In this document: one piece after another, positions 1-8,996 of the stretch
Position numbering within the stretch: position 1 is the first letter of the stretch
Layout: each line of letters starts with the position of its first letter
Source: JAXLXE01 sp046328115
GTDB lineage: Bacteria; Chloroflexota; UBA6077; JACCZL01
Length of the DNA: 64,000 bases
NCBI GenBank assembly: GCA_046328115.1
Contig: JAXLXE010000002.1
Coordinates: 186,001-250,000 of the forward strand
Direction of reading: 5' to 3'
Made by a program: the position numbers and the translations under genes
Notes under the pieces: model-generated
Database searches by the model: none
What the model was told of the DNA's origin: nothing
The model's input: the letters and a program-made list of their open reading frames with translations, nothing else

Positions 1-2
1 GC

Positions 3-740
3 GGGCGCGGTGGCGTGCGGATCCACACCGAACCGTCCGCCGCGCGAATGGCCGCCGCGCTCAACGCCCGCGCCTTCACCGTGGGATCCCACATCATGTT
101 CGGCCGCGGCCAATTCGCCCCCGGCACGACGGCCGGCCAGCGGCTGCTCGGTCACGAACTGGGGCACGCCACCACCGGAGACCGGGTCCTGCTCCAGCGC
201 CAGCCGCTCCCCAACGCCGAGGTCACGTCATTGGCGCCCGGGGCGACGTCCGGTCTCGCCGACCAGGAGCTGGCCGATCAGGCGGAAGCGCTCCGCGCCC
301 AGATCGCGGCGCTCCCGGCCGGCTCGACCGAACGCGCCGCGCTGCAGGCCAACCTGGACCAGATTGAATCGGAGCAGAGCGCCCGCGGCACCGACCAGTC
401 CATCTCCGACGAGCAGATCGACGTGAACGCGCCCCCTCCGGCGATCGGACCCACCGTGACGTTCGAGGGGTACGAGCTATCGCCGTACGAGCCCCGGCTG
501 CGGTGGGTGCTCCAGGATCGCGTCCGCGTTGAGGGATTCAACGGTGCCAGGGACTTCTACTGGCGCTTCCGCTCCGAGTACGAATACCTCTACCAGCGAC
601 GGGCAGTCCTGGACCTGGTGTCGCGATCAGACGATGAGGGCTACGCGGCACCGTCGCGCGCTGAATTGGCGTCGCTAGCCGGCATCCCCGAGCTCATGGA
701 ACGTGAGATCGAGCCAGCGCTTGCGCGCGTGTACCCCTGA
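3..740 (+). CDS. DUF4157 (eCIS effector-type) protein, N-terminal fragment; 5' end outside window
   Basis: The frame is already open at the window edge, so the true start lies upstream; the first usable start inside is GTG at 15. Counting from that GTG, residues 1-55 match the DUF4157 core (RIHTEPSAAR, ARAFTVGSHI) with the zinc-protease-like HELGH motif at 47-51. DUF4157 proteins are typical cargo or effectors of extracellular contractile injection systems, which fits the operon downstream. The rest is a polar Ala/Glu-rich region without a recognised domain. The stop at 738-740 looks accidental: one extra base near 738 moves the conserved continuation (PEIEEENRLF) into the next frame, so this is the front part of a broken, much larger gene. 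Confidence 0.75.
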   Translation, partial: GRGGVRIHTEPSAARMAAALNARAFTVGSHIMFGRGQFAPGTTAGQRLLGHELGHATTGDRVLLQRQPLPNAEVTSLAPGATSGLADQELADQAEALRAQIAALPAGSTERAALQANLDQIESEQSARGTDQSISDEQIDVNAPPPAIGPTVTFEGYELSPYEPRLRWVLQDRVRVEGFNGARDFYWRFRSEYEYLYQRRAVLDLVSRSDDEGYAAPSRAELASLAGIPELMEREIEPALARVYP

Positions 741-3159
741 GATCGAAGAAGAGAATCGGCTGTTTCTCGAAGGGTTCGAACAGAACGCCAGATCGACCGC
801 GTACGAACTACTTGCTGCTAGCGAGGCGCGCGTGCAAGCCGAGGCGGAACGCGATACGGTCTCAGCTGGCACAGTACACGTCGAGATGCTGGTTCGATAC
901 AGGGCGGGAGCCCAATCGGCAGACTGTGGACGAAAAGTGGTAGCAAGTCAAATCGCGGTGTCCGATGCGTTGCGTGACCAACCAGGCGGATGAGGCCGTC
1001 GGTCTGGTCAGAGCGGCCGCCGCGGCGACTTCCAGATGGCGCGAGCCAGGAACGTAGTCCGACTCCACCGCAGCAACGAAATACGTACAGCTACGCGCTG
1101 TACGTTCCGAAATCCACGCCGACGGGCGAATCCGACGAACCGCTTGAGATCGAGTGACCGGTCAGTTGCCCGCCTACAACGCGAAGCTGGGATCAAGAAA
1201 TCGATGAGGCCCAGCGAGTACCTCGATGTCCTGCGCGCGCGTCGGCGGCGCGTATCCGCTTCTCGCAGCGTTCCTATCTGACATCGCCAGACCCAACCTA
1301 AATCGCGCTCAGTCCGGGGACGCTTCCTCCGCCGACGTTAGTTGGGCCAATGATCGCGGATCGGCTCGCCAATCGTCGCGGCCATCATCGAGCGAGCGTC
1401 TCCACAACATCGATGACGGTGCAACGCCCTGGCCGACCAGTCCCTTCACGCGCTTCGCCAACCCGTCGTCGCCGCCGCGACCAAAGACAGCGGATGATCG
1501 ATCGACCCTGAGTCGCTGCATCTGGACAGGCTGGTCGATCGAGCGGACACATCGCGCGATTCGTCGCCTGGATGGATGACCGCGACAGAGATGCTTCTGG
1601 GGCTCTTCAACACGGCCTTGGAGCGCATCGCGCTCGTGGCCGCGGTGCCAACCGGCGGAGGCGAGTCTCCTCGGCGCAGGCGCCGCCGTTGGCGCGGCGA
1701 GCATCAGCACCTACATGGCGATTACGACCACATCCTGGACTACAGCCTCCAGACGGCTGCCACGGAACGGACTTCGACAAGGCCCGCGCCATCTCCCAAT
1801 CGGACCCATCGCTGTTCTGGCTGGCGCTGGACATCGTGGGAGCAGGGCTTTGACATCGCGTGCCGCCATCAGCGCCTTTGCGAACGCTGGCGCCCGGCGG
1901 CACGTACCCTGCGTGAGTGCAAGCCCCAGAAGCCACGAGCGAGGCCATCGAGCGGCTGCGGCTGGAAGGGAGAGGTCCGCCTGGGTTGCGAGCACGCTCG
2001 CGGCCCATCGAATGCGGAAACGGCAAGCTGGAGCTATCGAACCGGAGATACCCTTACCGCGCGGGTTCGGACTCAGGGCCAATATGTCAGGGCTCTCCGA
2101 CGAGGCGGCCAAACGGTTCGACGCGCTTCTATCGGCCGTGCGCGGAAGCCAATTGTCGGCTCAACTCGCCAGTGAATCTACGTTCATGACACCGTTGAGG
2201 AGATTCCCCTGGCGGATCAGTTTCTCCACGTCTTGCGCTCATATTTCCGAAATACGGTGGGGGAACACTCCCCAGGAGTTTGCGACCGCTCGGGGTGCAT
2301 CACGCCCTCAGCTGGGGATATTCGCGCGTGAACTTCGACGCCGCGCCGAAGGACACTGAAAACCATCGGTACGGTCTCACCTCGGCCCCGAGTCGAGCCG
2401 TTTCAGAAGCTACCGTCGTTCACGAGACTGCTCCATTGGCACGGGAAAGGAGAACATGGTTCGATCTTCGAGCTTGGGTCGAGTTCCTCGAAGAGGGAAT
2501 CGTTGAGTGGCTGACTCGTTCCGAAAACTCGGATCGTCAGAGCACCTCAATGCCTACGAACCGAACGTCGCGTTTCGTCGACAGCGTCTCGCGGACATCA
2601 TCGGCCACGGCAGAGCTGGAGCGACCTTCGTCCACGGCGACTGGCGGGATTTGCGCAGTGCCCTCACTGACGAGAGTACCTGGGCGATGACGAAGAGCGT
2701 GACCGACATTTTCATCGAGCAAATCCGCAAGGTGGATGCCGAATGGGTTGGACCGAGAGAAGCTCGACGACCGCGATCGAGATTATCTTCCCCGGGACGA
2801 AAGCCGCCGGAGTCGCGAATTCGCGACGTTCGATCCATTTGCAGCCGAGGAATTTCATCCTTGCCGCCCATCGACCACTGCTGAGTCCCATGGAGCGGTG
2901 CTCGCCAGCCGCATACCCACCCGACCCGGATCTCGCAGGAAGATCCTGAACGGCGATCCTGACAGAGATTGAAGAGACGCCACAGCGCAACTTCCACCCC
3001 AACAGTATCTCGATCCCGCAGCTTGACAGCAAGTGGTTGATGCCGGCCCATCGGCTTTCGACTGCGGCGAGGCGCGGAAATCGGATGAGGACGGCCGAGA
3101 TGGTGATTCAGCGCGCGGTTGCTGACGTGCGTGCCTACCTACAGGCGTCAATGACATGA
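739..3159 (+). pseudogene. Frameshifted remainder of a large DUF4157 eCIS effector
   Basis: Protein-like segments run in order through all three forward frames. EIEEENRLFLEGF starts at 739. WDQEIDEAQR (1188-1217) passes into EYLDVLRAR one frame on, then into VGGAYPLLAAF another frame on (1241). FDKARAISQSDPSLFW lies near 1777-1825, DEAAKRFDALLSAV near 2100-2140 and RLADIIGHGRAGATF near 2580-2630. An open frame of about 68 codons ends at 3159 with AVADVRAYLQ near its C terminus. I count at least eight changes of frame but few substitutions to stop codons inside the segments. This arrangement matches long DUF4157 polymorphic effectors of about 1000 residues. Either the gene decayed recently through indels or this stretch has many sequencing indels. 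The C-terminal toxin type is not recognised. Confidence 0.65.
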
Positions 3160-3385
3160 CCCAGCCCGGGCAGAACGAGCTCCTGACCGACTGACGTATT
3201 CTCGCAGACGCTCAAAGAAAATGCGGTGCACTGGGCGCGATGATCCCGCGGCAATACTGGCTGCCGATCTGTCCGGCAGACGGCCTGACGGCGAGAATCC
3301 CTCATCAGTTCCAGGCACCCATAGGTTCAATGGCGCAGCGGGCGTGTTCAGCAAGCACGGCTTCTTGTCGCCACATTAGAACAAA

Positions 3386-3621
3386 ATGAAACCGAGACTT
3401 ATTGACACGACGTTTGCGCAATTCGTTGAACCTTTATCCGCGGGACCCGCATCGCATTCATTGCTGGATCAACGAATACTGATTCTTGGTTTGGCGGAAG
3501 TTTTCTCCACAATACCGCAGAGGCAGGGCGCTATGAACTCATACAAACGGATTCCGAACTAGATAGCCGCAATGCCGAACTCTACGCCAAGGCATTAGGC
3601 GCTTCAGAGTCTTCGGCTTAA
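3386..3621 (+). pseudogene. Broken small ORF, unknown function
   Basis: ATG at 3386 begins MKPRLIDTTFAQFVEP. A compositionally protein-like continuation (FIAGSTNTDSWFGGSF, then AELYAKALGASESSA) lies in another frame and stops at TAA 3619-3621. Joining them needs one frame change near 3435-3465 and would give about 77 residues. It sits directly after the effector remnant, where a small immunity or accessory gene would be expected, but nothing in the sequence identifies it. It shares the indel-rich character of the preceding 2.4 kb. Confidence 0.3.
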
Positions 3622-3642
3622 CCGCATATCTCTCAATGATTG

Positions 3643-3881
3643 ATGGCCAATGCTCACACATTCTCAGTATCCAATACCGCCTTCAGCCTTACGTCGCCAA
3701 ACCTGGGGATAGAGATACACACACTACAGGATCTGGTGGAGAGCTACAGCGATTCATCGATACGTTACAACACACCCCAGCATACGCCAAACTGTCGCCG
3801 ACGGGTGAGCTCATCGCTTCGCTACGGACGATTCTCGCCGATATCGCTGGACTGCCGGAGCATCTGTGGCCGGAGCCCTAG
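3643..3881 (+). pseudogene. Broken small ORF, unknown function
   Basis: ATG at 3643 gives MANAHTFSVSNTAFSL and continues to about 3745. A convincing C-terminal part (RFIDTLQHTPAYAKL, then IASLRTILADIAGLPEHLW) is one frame off and stops at 3881. Joined, it would be roughly 79 residues with a helical C terminus. I do not recognise the family. It lies about 160 bases ahead of the cap gene and could be a small effector, an immunity protein or a chaperone. No function is claimed. Confidence 0.3.
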
Positions 3882-4047
3882 GCGCCGAGAGGGACGGAGA
3901 CCGGATGGTACCCACCAGGCCCCTTGGCATACCACCGTGCAGCGCGCGCCCCGCATGCCCGACATGTCTCACCAAGAGCGTACGTTCTGCCGCCACAGCC
4001 AGCCGCGCCGCCGGGCGGACGTCAGATAGGTCCGAGCGGAGAGTGCC

Positions 4048-5862
4048 GTGATCCACGACCTCGACCGCTGCATCGAACGGCTCCTCCGCGACCGCGTCCC
4101 GCTGCGTGACGCCGCCGTCACCTTCGACGCGCCGTCAGACGCGTTCGTTGGGCGGCTCTCACGCGCCGCGCTGACCGTCAACCTGTTCCTGTACGAGATC
4201 CACGAGAATCACGAGCTTCGCGGCGCCACGCCCCCCAACGGCCGCATCGGGGGCTTCGCACGGCGCGTCGACCAGCAGGACGCCCACTTCGACGTCTGTT
4301 ACGCCATCACCACCTGGAGTCCCGCCGATCCGCCGGACGTGCTGGCCGAGCACGCCCTGCTGGGCGCGATCCTGTCCACGCTCCAGGCACATCCCGTCCT
4401 GCCGGCCCATTTCCTGGTCGGCGCGCTGGCCGATCAGCCGATTCCGCCGCCCCTGTTCGTGGCCCAGCCCGGCGACCGCCCACAGTCGGTTGACTTCTGG
4501 TCCGCCCTCCGCCAGCCACCGCGCCCGGCCCTCCATCTGGTGGCCACTGTCGCCGTCCCGCCCGCCCGAATCGCCGCCCACTCCGAGCCGCCACGCGTTG
4601 CCTCCCGGACGATCACGCTGGGAAGCATCGAACCGTCCGCCCTGGTTGTCCAGATCGATCCGCCGCTCGTGGCCGATCGGCCCACCGGTTCTCCTGTTGC
4701 GCTATTGCACGTGGCGCAGGCAGCCGCGACCGCGCTCTCCGCCGACTGTTTCGGATCCGCGACCGTTGGCAGAGTCGGCCTCCGTCAGGCACCGCGCCCC
4801 GGCGACTGGCTGCTGCTAGACGGGGCACAGGCTGAGCTCGTTCGGCTGAGCGCCGTCCGCGCCATCGCTGAGCACGTCTTCGAGATCACGCTGAGTCACC
4901 CGGTGACCCTCGCGCACGATCCGGCCACCGGCTCCGTTGCTGTACGCGCCGTTGCCGCACCCTCCTCCGATCCTGACCCCATCATCGCGGCGACGACATC
5001 GTCGGTCGAGGCCGGCGCATCCATCCTGGCCGTCGACGATGCGGGAGGCATCGCATCTGGAGATGTTCTGCTCCTCCAGGACGCTGAATTCACCGAGATG
5101 GTCCGCGTGGTCTCGGTCGATACATCCGCATCATCCCCGCGCATCAACACCGAGCGGCCACTTCGATCAGCCCATCCGGCCGGCGTCAACGTGTACCGTC
5201 GACTCGTAGAACAAGGCAACACCGGTGCCGACCTGCTCTCCCCGCTGGGACTCCGCGTGGATCGACTGCCAGTTAGCTCGGCCGCCGCGCTGACTCCGGG
5301 ACTCGCCATTCTCGGCATCGGCGCCAACGAAGAGCTCATTGAACTGGCCGCCCCTGCCGGCCCAAACGCGTTCGCGCTCATGCGGCCCATCCGCGGCAAC
5401 CACGTGGACGGCACACCTATCCGCTCAGCATCCGCTGATCCCACTCAGGGCCGCCTCACGTCCGCGGCTGGGTGCGGCGCATCTATCCTGGAGACGGCGC
5501 TGGACGCACCTGTCCACTCAGGCGACCTCCTGCTCGTCGGCAGCCCGGCCGACGCCATCATTGCGCGCGCCCTGACCACGCGGCCATCGCTCACCACCCT
5601 CGCCACGCACTCCCGCAACACCGTCGGCGGCCTCGTCACGGACGGCGCGGCCGGCGGGATGCCCCTCAGCCATGCCCTCGTCACGCTCAGCGAGCTGTCG
5701 GTCACCGCTAAGACCGACACGCTTGGCAGGTTCAGATTTGAAAATCTGCCCGCCGGGCGCTATACGTTGCGCGTCATCGCGCCAGGCCGCGCACCGCTGA
5801 CTCAGACCATCTCGGTGCCCACGGCCAACGCCGGTGAGCTCCTGCTCGCGCTGGCACCGTAG
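4048..5862 (+). CDS. DUF4255 (Pvc16-like) eCIS cap protein with repeat modules and carboxypeptidase-regulatory-like C terminus
   Basis: 604 residues from GTG 4048, preceded by GGAGAG. Residues 1 to about 190 match DUF4255 (TVNLFLYEIHENHELR, DVCYAITTWS, EHALLGAILSTLQ), the Pvc16/Afp16-like protein that caps and terminates the tube-sheath in PVC-type particles. Pvc16-type proteins are usually 200-300 residues, so this one is about twice as long. Residues about 200-510 hold degenerate repeats of the pattern ILAVDDAGGIASGDVLLL followed by HPAGVNVYRRL. Residues about 525-604 (LSHALVTL, GRFRFENLPAGRYTLRVIAPG) look like a carboxypeptidase regulatory/CNA-B-like beta-sandwich. The repeats may decorate the particle end; that is inference. 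Confidence 0.85.
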   Translation: MIHDLDRCIERLLRDRVPLRDAAVTFDAPSDAFVGRLSRAALTVNLFLYEIHENHELRGATPPNGRIGGFARRVDQQDAHFDVCYAITTWSPADPPDVLAEHALLGAILSTLQAHPVLPAHFLVGALADQPIPPPLFVAQPGDRPQSVDFWSALRQPPRPALHLVATVAVPPARIAAHSEPPRVASRTITLGSIEPSALVVQIDPPLVADRPTGSPVALLHVAQAAATALSADCFGSATVGRVGLRQAPRPGDWLLLDGAQAELVRLSAVRAIAEHVFEITLSHPVTLAHDPATGSVAVRAVAAPSSDPDPIIAATTSSVEAGASILAVDDAGGIASGDVLLLQDAEFTEMVRVVSVDTSASSPRINTERPLRSAHPAGVNVYRRLVEQGNTGADLLSPLGLRVDRLPVSSAAALTPGLAILGIGANEELIELAAPAGPNAFALMRPIRGNHVDGTPIRSASADPTQGRLTSAAGCGASILETALDAPVHSGDLLLVGSPADAIIARALTTRPSLTTLATHSRNTVGGLVTDGAAGGMPLSHALVTLSELSVTAKTDTLGRFRFENLPAGRYTLRVIAPGRAPLTQTISVPTANAGELLLALAP

Positions 5863-5973
5863 GGGAGCTGACCGTGACACCGCACCCGCGAAACCGTCTC
5901 GCTCGGTCCTTGTGCAGCCAAAGCCAGTCAACGCGCCAGCAAACGCGCCAGTCAAGAGAGGGAGTGGGGATCA

Positions 5974-7593
5974 GTGCCTGAGTATCTCTCGCCCGGTGTC
6001 TACGTAGAGGAAATCGATCTGAGATCGCGCCCGATCGAAGGAGTGGGCACCAGCACGGCCGGCCTGGTCGGCCAGACGGAGCGTGGACCGATCACACCGC
6101 AGCTCATCACCAGCACCACCGAGTACGGCCAGGTCTTCGGCGGCCCCATCGACCAGTCGTTCCTTGGTCACGCGATAGACGGATTCTTCCGCAACGGTGG
6201 TCGACGCTGCTTCGTAGCGCGGGTTGTTGGCGCGGGCGCCACGTCGGCCAGTCTTGACCTGGGGACGGTCCGTGCTGAGACCGTCGGCCCCGGCTCCTGG
6301 GGGAACAACGTCTTCGTCACCGTGGAGGACGGCAGCCTCTTCCAGGAAACCGTCCGCCCGGATCCGTTCAAGCTGACCGTGTACTACTGGCGCACCCTCC
6401 CGCCCTCGGCAGAGGACGGCCAGGCCGGCCCAATCGTCGACCCAGGCGACCCGCGAAACCGGACCAATCCAAAGTCCAGACCTGCGGATGTGGTGGAGGT
6501 GTACGACAACCTCTCGTCCGACCCGGCCTCGCCGGACTTCTACGCGCGGCGAGTGAACGGCATCTCACGGCTGGTCACACTGGTGCGTGAGGCGCCGGGC
6601 CGGCCCCCCACGCAGGGCCGCGCCGCGCTGGCCACGCTCAACGGAGCCGGCCGCCCAGGCGACACGCTGGACAAGCATCTCGCCAATGGCGCCGGGGGCG
6701 CTGCCCCTGCTCTGTCCGACTACCGTGGATCGCAGATCACGGACCCCGGCTCGCCCATCTTTGGCGCCCGCACCGCCCTGGCAGCGTTCGAGGATATCGA
6801 CGAGATCACCCTGGTCGGCATCCCAGATGAGCACGCCGTCGCGGGACTCACGGATGAGCTCATCGACCACTGCGAGAAGCTGCGCGATCGCTTCGCCGTC
6901 ACCGCCGCGCCGCCGGGCTCCGTGAACGTCGCGCAGCTACGTCCCCCGCGTGACAGCAAGTACGCCGCGGTGTACTACCCCTGGATAAAGGTCCTGGATC
7001 CCACCTCCGGCCTGCCCCGCCTGGTGCCGCCCACCGGCCACGTGCTGGGGATCTACGTGCGCAGCGATGTGGAGCGGGGCGTCCACAAGGCGCCAGCGAA
7101 CGAGGTGGTCCGCGGCGCGGTGGATCTAGAGCTGTCGGTGGGCGCCGCCCAGCAGGACCTGCTCAACCCACGCGGCGTCAACGTGATCCGCGCTTTCCCC
7201 GGAAGGGGCATCCTGGTGTGGGGGGCCCGCACCATGAGCACGGACAGTGAGTGGCGTTACGTCAACGTCCGCCGGCTGTTCAACTTCCTCGAAGAGTCGA
7301 TCGACGAGGGCACCCAGTTCGCCGTCTTTGAGCCAAACGATGTCTCCCTCTGGGAGCGGCTGCGCGGCAGCGTCTCAGCCTTCCTCACCACCCAGTGGCG
7401 GGCCGGCATGCTCCAGGGTACCCGGCCCGAAGAGGCGTTCTTCGTGAAGGTGGGTCTCGGGGAGACCATGACCCAGGACGACATCGACAACGGCCGCGTG
7501 ACTGTGATGATCGGCATCGCGCCGGTCAAGCCGGCTGAGTTCGTCATCTTCCGCATCACCCAGATGCCCGGCGGCGCCGGCGTCAGCGAGTAG
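5974..7593 (+). CDS. eCIS contractile sheath protein (Pvc2-like, phage tail sheath family)
   Basis: 539 residues, GTG start at 5974 behind a GAGAGGGAG stretch. The N terminus PEYLSPGVYVEEIDLRSRPI and the motif GVGTSTAGLVGQTERGP are hallmarks of phage and eCIS tail sheath subunits. The C-terminal half (GARTMSTDSEWRYVNVRRL, then LTTQWRAGMLQGTRPEEAFF) is the conserved sheath core that packs on the tube. The sheath contracts to push the tube into a target. Only one sheath gene is present, whereas PVC and Afp carry three paralogues, so this particle probably has a uniform sheath. A 111-base gap separates it from the cap gene, the longest inside this operon. Confidence 0.95.
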   Translation: MPEYLSPGVYVEEIDLRSRPIEGVGTSTAGLVGQTERGPITPQLITSTTEYGQVFGGPIDQSFLGHAIDGFFRNGGRRCFVARVVGAGATSASLDLGTVRAETVGPGSWGNNVFVTVEDGSLFQETVRPDPFKLTVYYWRTLPPSAEDGQAGPIVDPGDPRNRTNPKSRPADVVEVYDNLSSDPASPDFYARRVNGISRLVTLVREAPGRPPTQGRAALATLNGAGRPGDTLDKHLANGAGGAAPALSDYRGSQITDPGSPIFGARTALAAFEDIDEITLVGIPDEHAVAGLTDELIDHCEKLRDRFAVTAAPPGSVNVAQLRPPRDSKYAAVYYPWIKVLDPTSGLPRLVPPTGHVLGIYVRSDVERGVHKAPANEVVRGAVDLELSVGAAQQDLLNPRGVNVIRAFPGRGILVWGARTMSTDSEWRYVNVRRLFNFLEESIDEGTQFAVFEPNDVSLWERLRGSVSAFLTTQWRAGMLQGTRPEEAFFVKVGLGETMTQDDIDNGRVTVMIGIAPVKPAEFVIFRITQMPGGAGVSE

Positions 7594-7602
7594 GGGAGCG
7601 CC

Positions 7603-8025
7603 ATGTCCGTAGATCCCATCCGCAACTTTCGGTTCCGCGTCGAGATAGACGGCATCCTGGACGCTGGCTTCACCGAGGCCAGCGGGTTCGACTCCAGCAC
7701 GGACGTCATCGAGTATCGTGAGGGGAAAGACCCGGCCCACGTCCGTAAGCTGCCCGGGCTCAACAAGTTCGGCGACGTCACGCTGAAATATGGCGTCACC
7801 GGCGACACGCGGCTCTTCGAGTGGCGCAAGGAGATCGTGGACGGTCGATTGGACCGCCGCACGGTCTACATCGTGGCGTTCGACGAGAACGGCGACGAGC
7901 GCGTCCGCTGGCAGTGCCGCAATGCCTGGCCAAGCCGGCTTGACCCCAGCGACTACAACGCCCGCGGCAACGACGTGGCGATCGACACGCTCACCATCAC
8001 CTGCGAAGAGGTCACCCGCTCCTGA
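7603..8025 (+). CDS. eCIS inner tube protein 1 (Pvc1-like, gp19 family)
   Basis: 140 residues from ATG 7603, with GGGGAG 5-10 bases upstream. The sequence opens VDPIRNFRFRVEIDGI and contains EASGFDSSTDVIEYREG, the signature of the gp19/T4-tube-like family that stacks as hexameric rings inside the sheath. The gene starts 9 bases after the sheath stop, so the two are surely co-translated. It is a paralogue of the protein at 8565; the two share FRYRVEIDG/FRFRVEIDG and the spacing of the following loop. One probably forms the bulk tube and the other the initiator ring at the baseplate. Confidence 0.93.
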   Translation: MSVDPIRNFRFRVEIDGILDAGFTEASGFDSSTDVIEYREGKDPAHVRKLPGLNKFGDVTLKYGVTGDTRLFEWRKEIVDGRLDRRTVYIVAFDENGDERVRWQCRNAWPSRLDPSDYNARGNDVAIDTLTITCEEVTRS

Positions 8026-8399
8026 TGCCTGCCGTGCTTCAGACCGAATTCCCATTCACGCTGCCACGCGGCTACGTGGACGCGGAAGGCACCCTCCACC
8101 GCGAGGGCACGATGCGGCTGGCCACGGCCGCGGACGAGATCCTGCCCCTGCGGGACCCGCGCGTCCAGGGCAACTCCGCGTATCTGGTGGTCATCGTCCT
8201 GTCCCGGGTCATCACACAGCTCGGCGGCCTCACGGACATCAATCCCCGAGTCATCGAGGGGCTGTTCGCCTCCGATCTGGCCTACTTGCAAGACCTCTAC
8301 AACCGCGTCAACGGCGACGGTTCCACCACCGTCGCCGCCACCTGCCCTCGGTGCGAGCATCAGTTCGCGGTGGAGATCCAGACCTCGGGGGAAGCGTGA
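8025..8399 (+). CDS. eCIS tail-assembly protein with zinc ribbon
   Basis: 124 residues; its ATG overlaps the stop of the tube gene (TGATG). The N terminus (LQTEFPFTLPRGYVDAEG, HREGTMRLATAADEI) is typical of the small phage tail assembly proteins found between tube genes in eCIS clusters. The C-terminal CPRCEHQF looks like half of a metal-binding ribbon, possibly completed by dimerisation. The position between the two tube genes suggests an assembly or chaperone role, by analogy with gpG/gpE-like tail assembly genes; the exact role is not known to me. Confidence 0.75.
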   Translation: MPAVLQTEFPFTLPRGYVDAEGTLHREGTMRLATAADEILPLRDPRVQGNSAYLVVIVLSRVITQLGGLTDINPRVIEGLFASDLAYLQDLYNRVNGDGSTTVAATCPRCEHQFAVEIQTSGEA

Positions 8400-8563
8400 T
8401 CCGCTATCCAGTGCAGCAGCTCTATCAGGAGCTCGCCTTCATCGCGTTTCACCTCCACTGGGACCTGGCCACCCTGCTGGAGCTGGATCACGCCGAGCGA
8501 AGGCGCTGGGTAGCGGAGGTGTCCGCCATCAACGAGCGCCTGAGCGCCCAGACGGATCGCTGA
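8396..8563 (+). CDS. DUF6760 small eCIS protein
   Basis: 55 residues from GTG 8396, overlapping the stop of the previous gene by four bases (GTGA). The sequence IRYPVQQLYQELAFIAFHLHW followed by LDHAERRRWVAEVSAIN fits the short helical DUF6760 family found between tube genes of eCIS and related tails. The overlap makes the start unambiguous and implies translational coupling. No signal peptide, metal site or other motif is visible. Being upstream of tube 2, it may help load or position that subunit, which is inference from position only. Confidence 0.75.
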   Translation: MIRYPVQQLYQELAFIAFHLHWDLATLLELDHAERRRWVAEVSAINERLSAQTDR

Positions 8564-8564
8564 C

Positions 8565-8996
8565 GTGGCAGACCCGTTTGGCGCATTTCGATACCGCGTG
8601 GAGATCGACGGACTGGTGGAGGCAGGCTTCAACGACTGCTCCGGCGTCCAGGCGGAGACGGACGTGGAAGAGGTCCAGGAGGGTGGGCTCAACGACTACG
8701 TCCACCGGCTGCCAAAGGGCACCAAGCACGTGAACCTTTCGCTGAAGCGCGGCCTGACAGTGTCCACCACCCTCTGGAGCTGGCACCGCGAGGTCGCGTC
8801 TGGCGTGATCAAGCGCAAGAACGTCCACGTCGTGCTCCTGGACCTGGCGGGGACTGAGCGCTGGCGCTGGACATTCAAAGAGGCATACCCCGTCAAGTGG
8901 ACGGGGCCGGAGTTGAGGGCTGAGTCGGGGGCCCTGGCATTTGAGTCTGTTGAGCTGGCCCACAATGGAATCGACGCTCAGATCAAGACGCGCTAG
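8565..8996 (+). CDS. eCIS inner tube protein 2 (Pvc5-like, gp19 family)
   Basis: 143 residues from GTG 8565, one base after the previous stop. It opens ADPFGAFRYRVEIDGLVEAG and keeps the tube-family features FNDCSGVQAETDVEEVQEGG and HRLPKGTKHVNLSLKRG. It is clearly paralogous to the 140-residue tube protein at 7603 but divergent, as for Pvc1/Pvc5. In PVC particles one copy makes the first ring(s) on the baseplate hub, and this gene lies closer to the baseplate genes, so that role is plausible. Its 3' end overlaps the likely start of the DUF4157 gene. Confidence 0.9.
   Translation: MADPFGAFRYRVEIDGLVEAGFNDCSGVQAETDVEEVQEGGLNDYVHRLPKGTKHVNLSLKRGLTVSTTLWSWHREVASGVIKRKNVHVVLLDLAGTERWRWTFKEAYPVKWTGPELRAESGALAFESVELAHNGIDAQIKTR

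Larger units (their letters stand above)
3160..4047 (+). other. Gene-poor stretch between effector remnant and cap gene, with two broken small ORFs
   Basis: No intact convincing gene is seen here. The middle part, around 3370-3800, is visibly more A+T-rich than the surrounding DNA, as often found for effector or immunity genes gained by transfer. Two short frameshifted ORFs are listed separately (3386-3621 and 3643-3881). The last 160 bases hold only unconvincing short frames and a GGAGAG ribosome-binding sequence ahead of the GTG at 4048. No promoter could be assigned with confidence. Confidence 0.5.

Noticed and set aside
5874..5981. Small ORF of 35 codons between cap and sheath genes, with repeated ACGCGCCAG units
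   Set aside because: Low-complexity sequence, no domain, and it overlaps the sheath start; probably untranslated leader.
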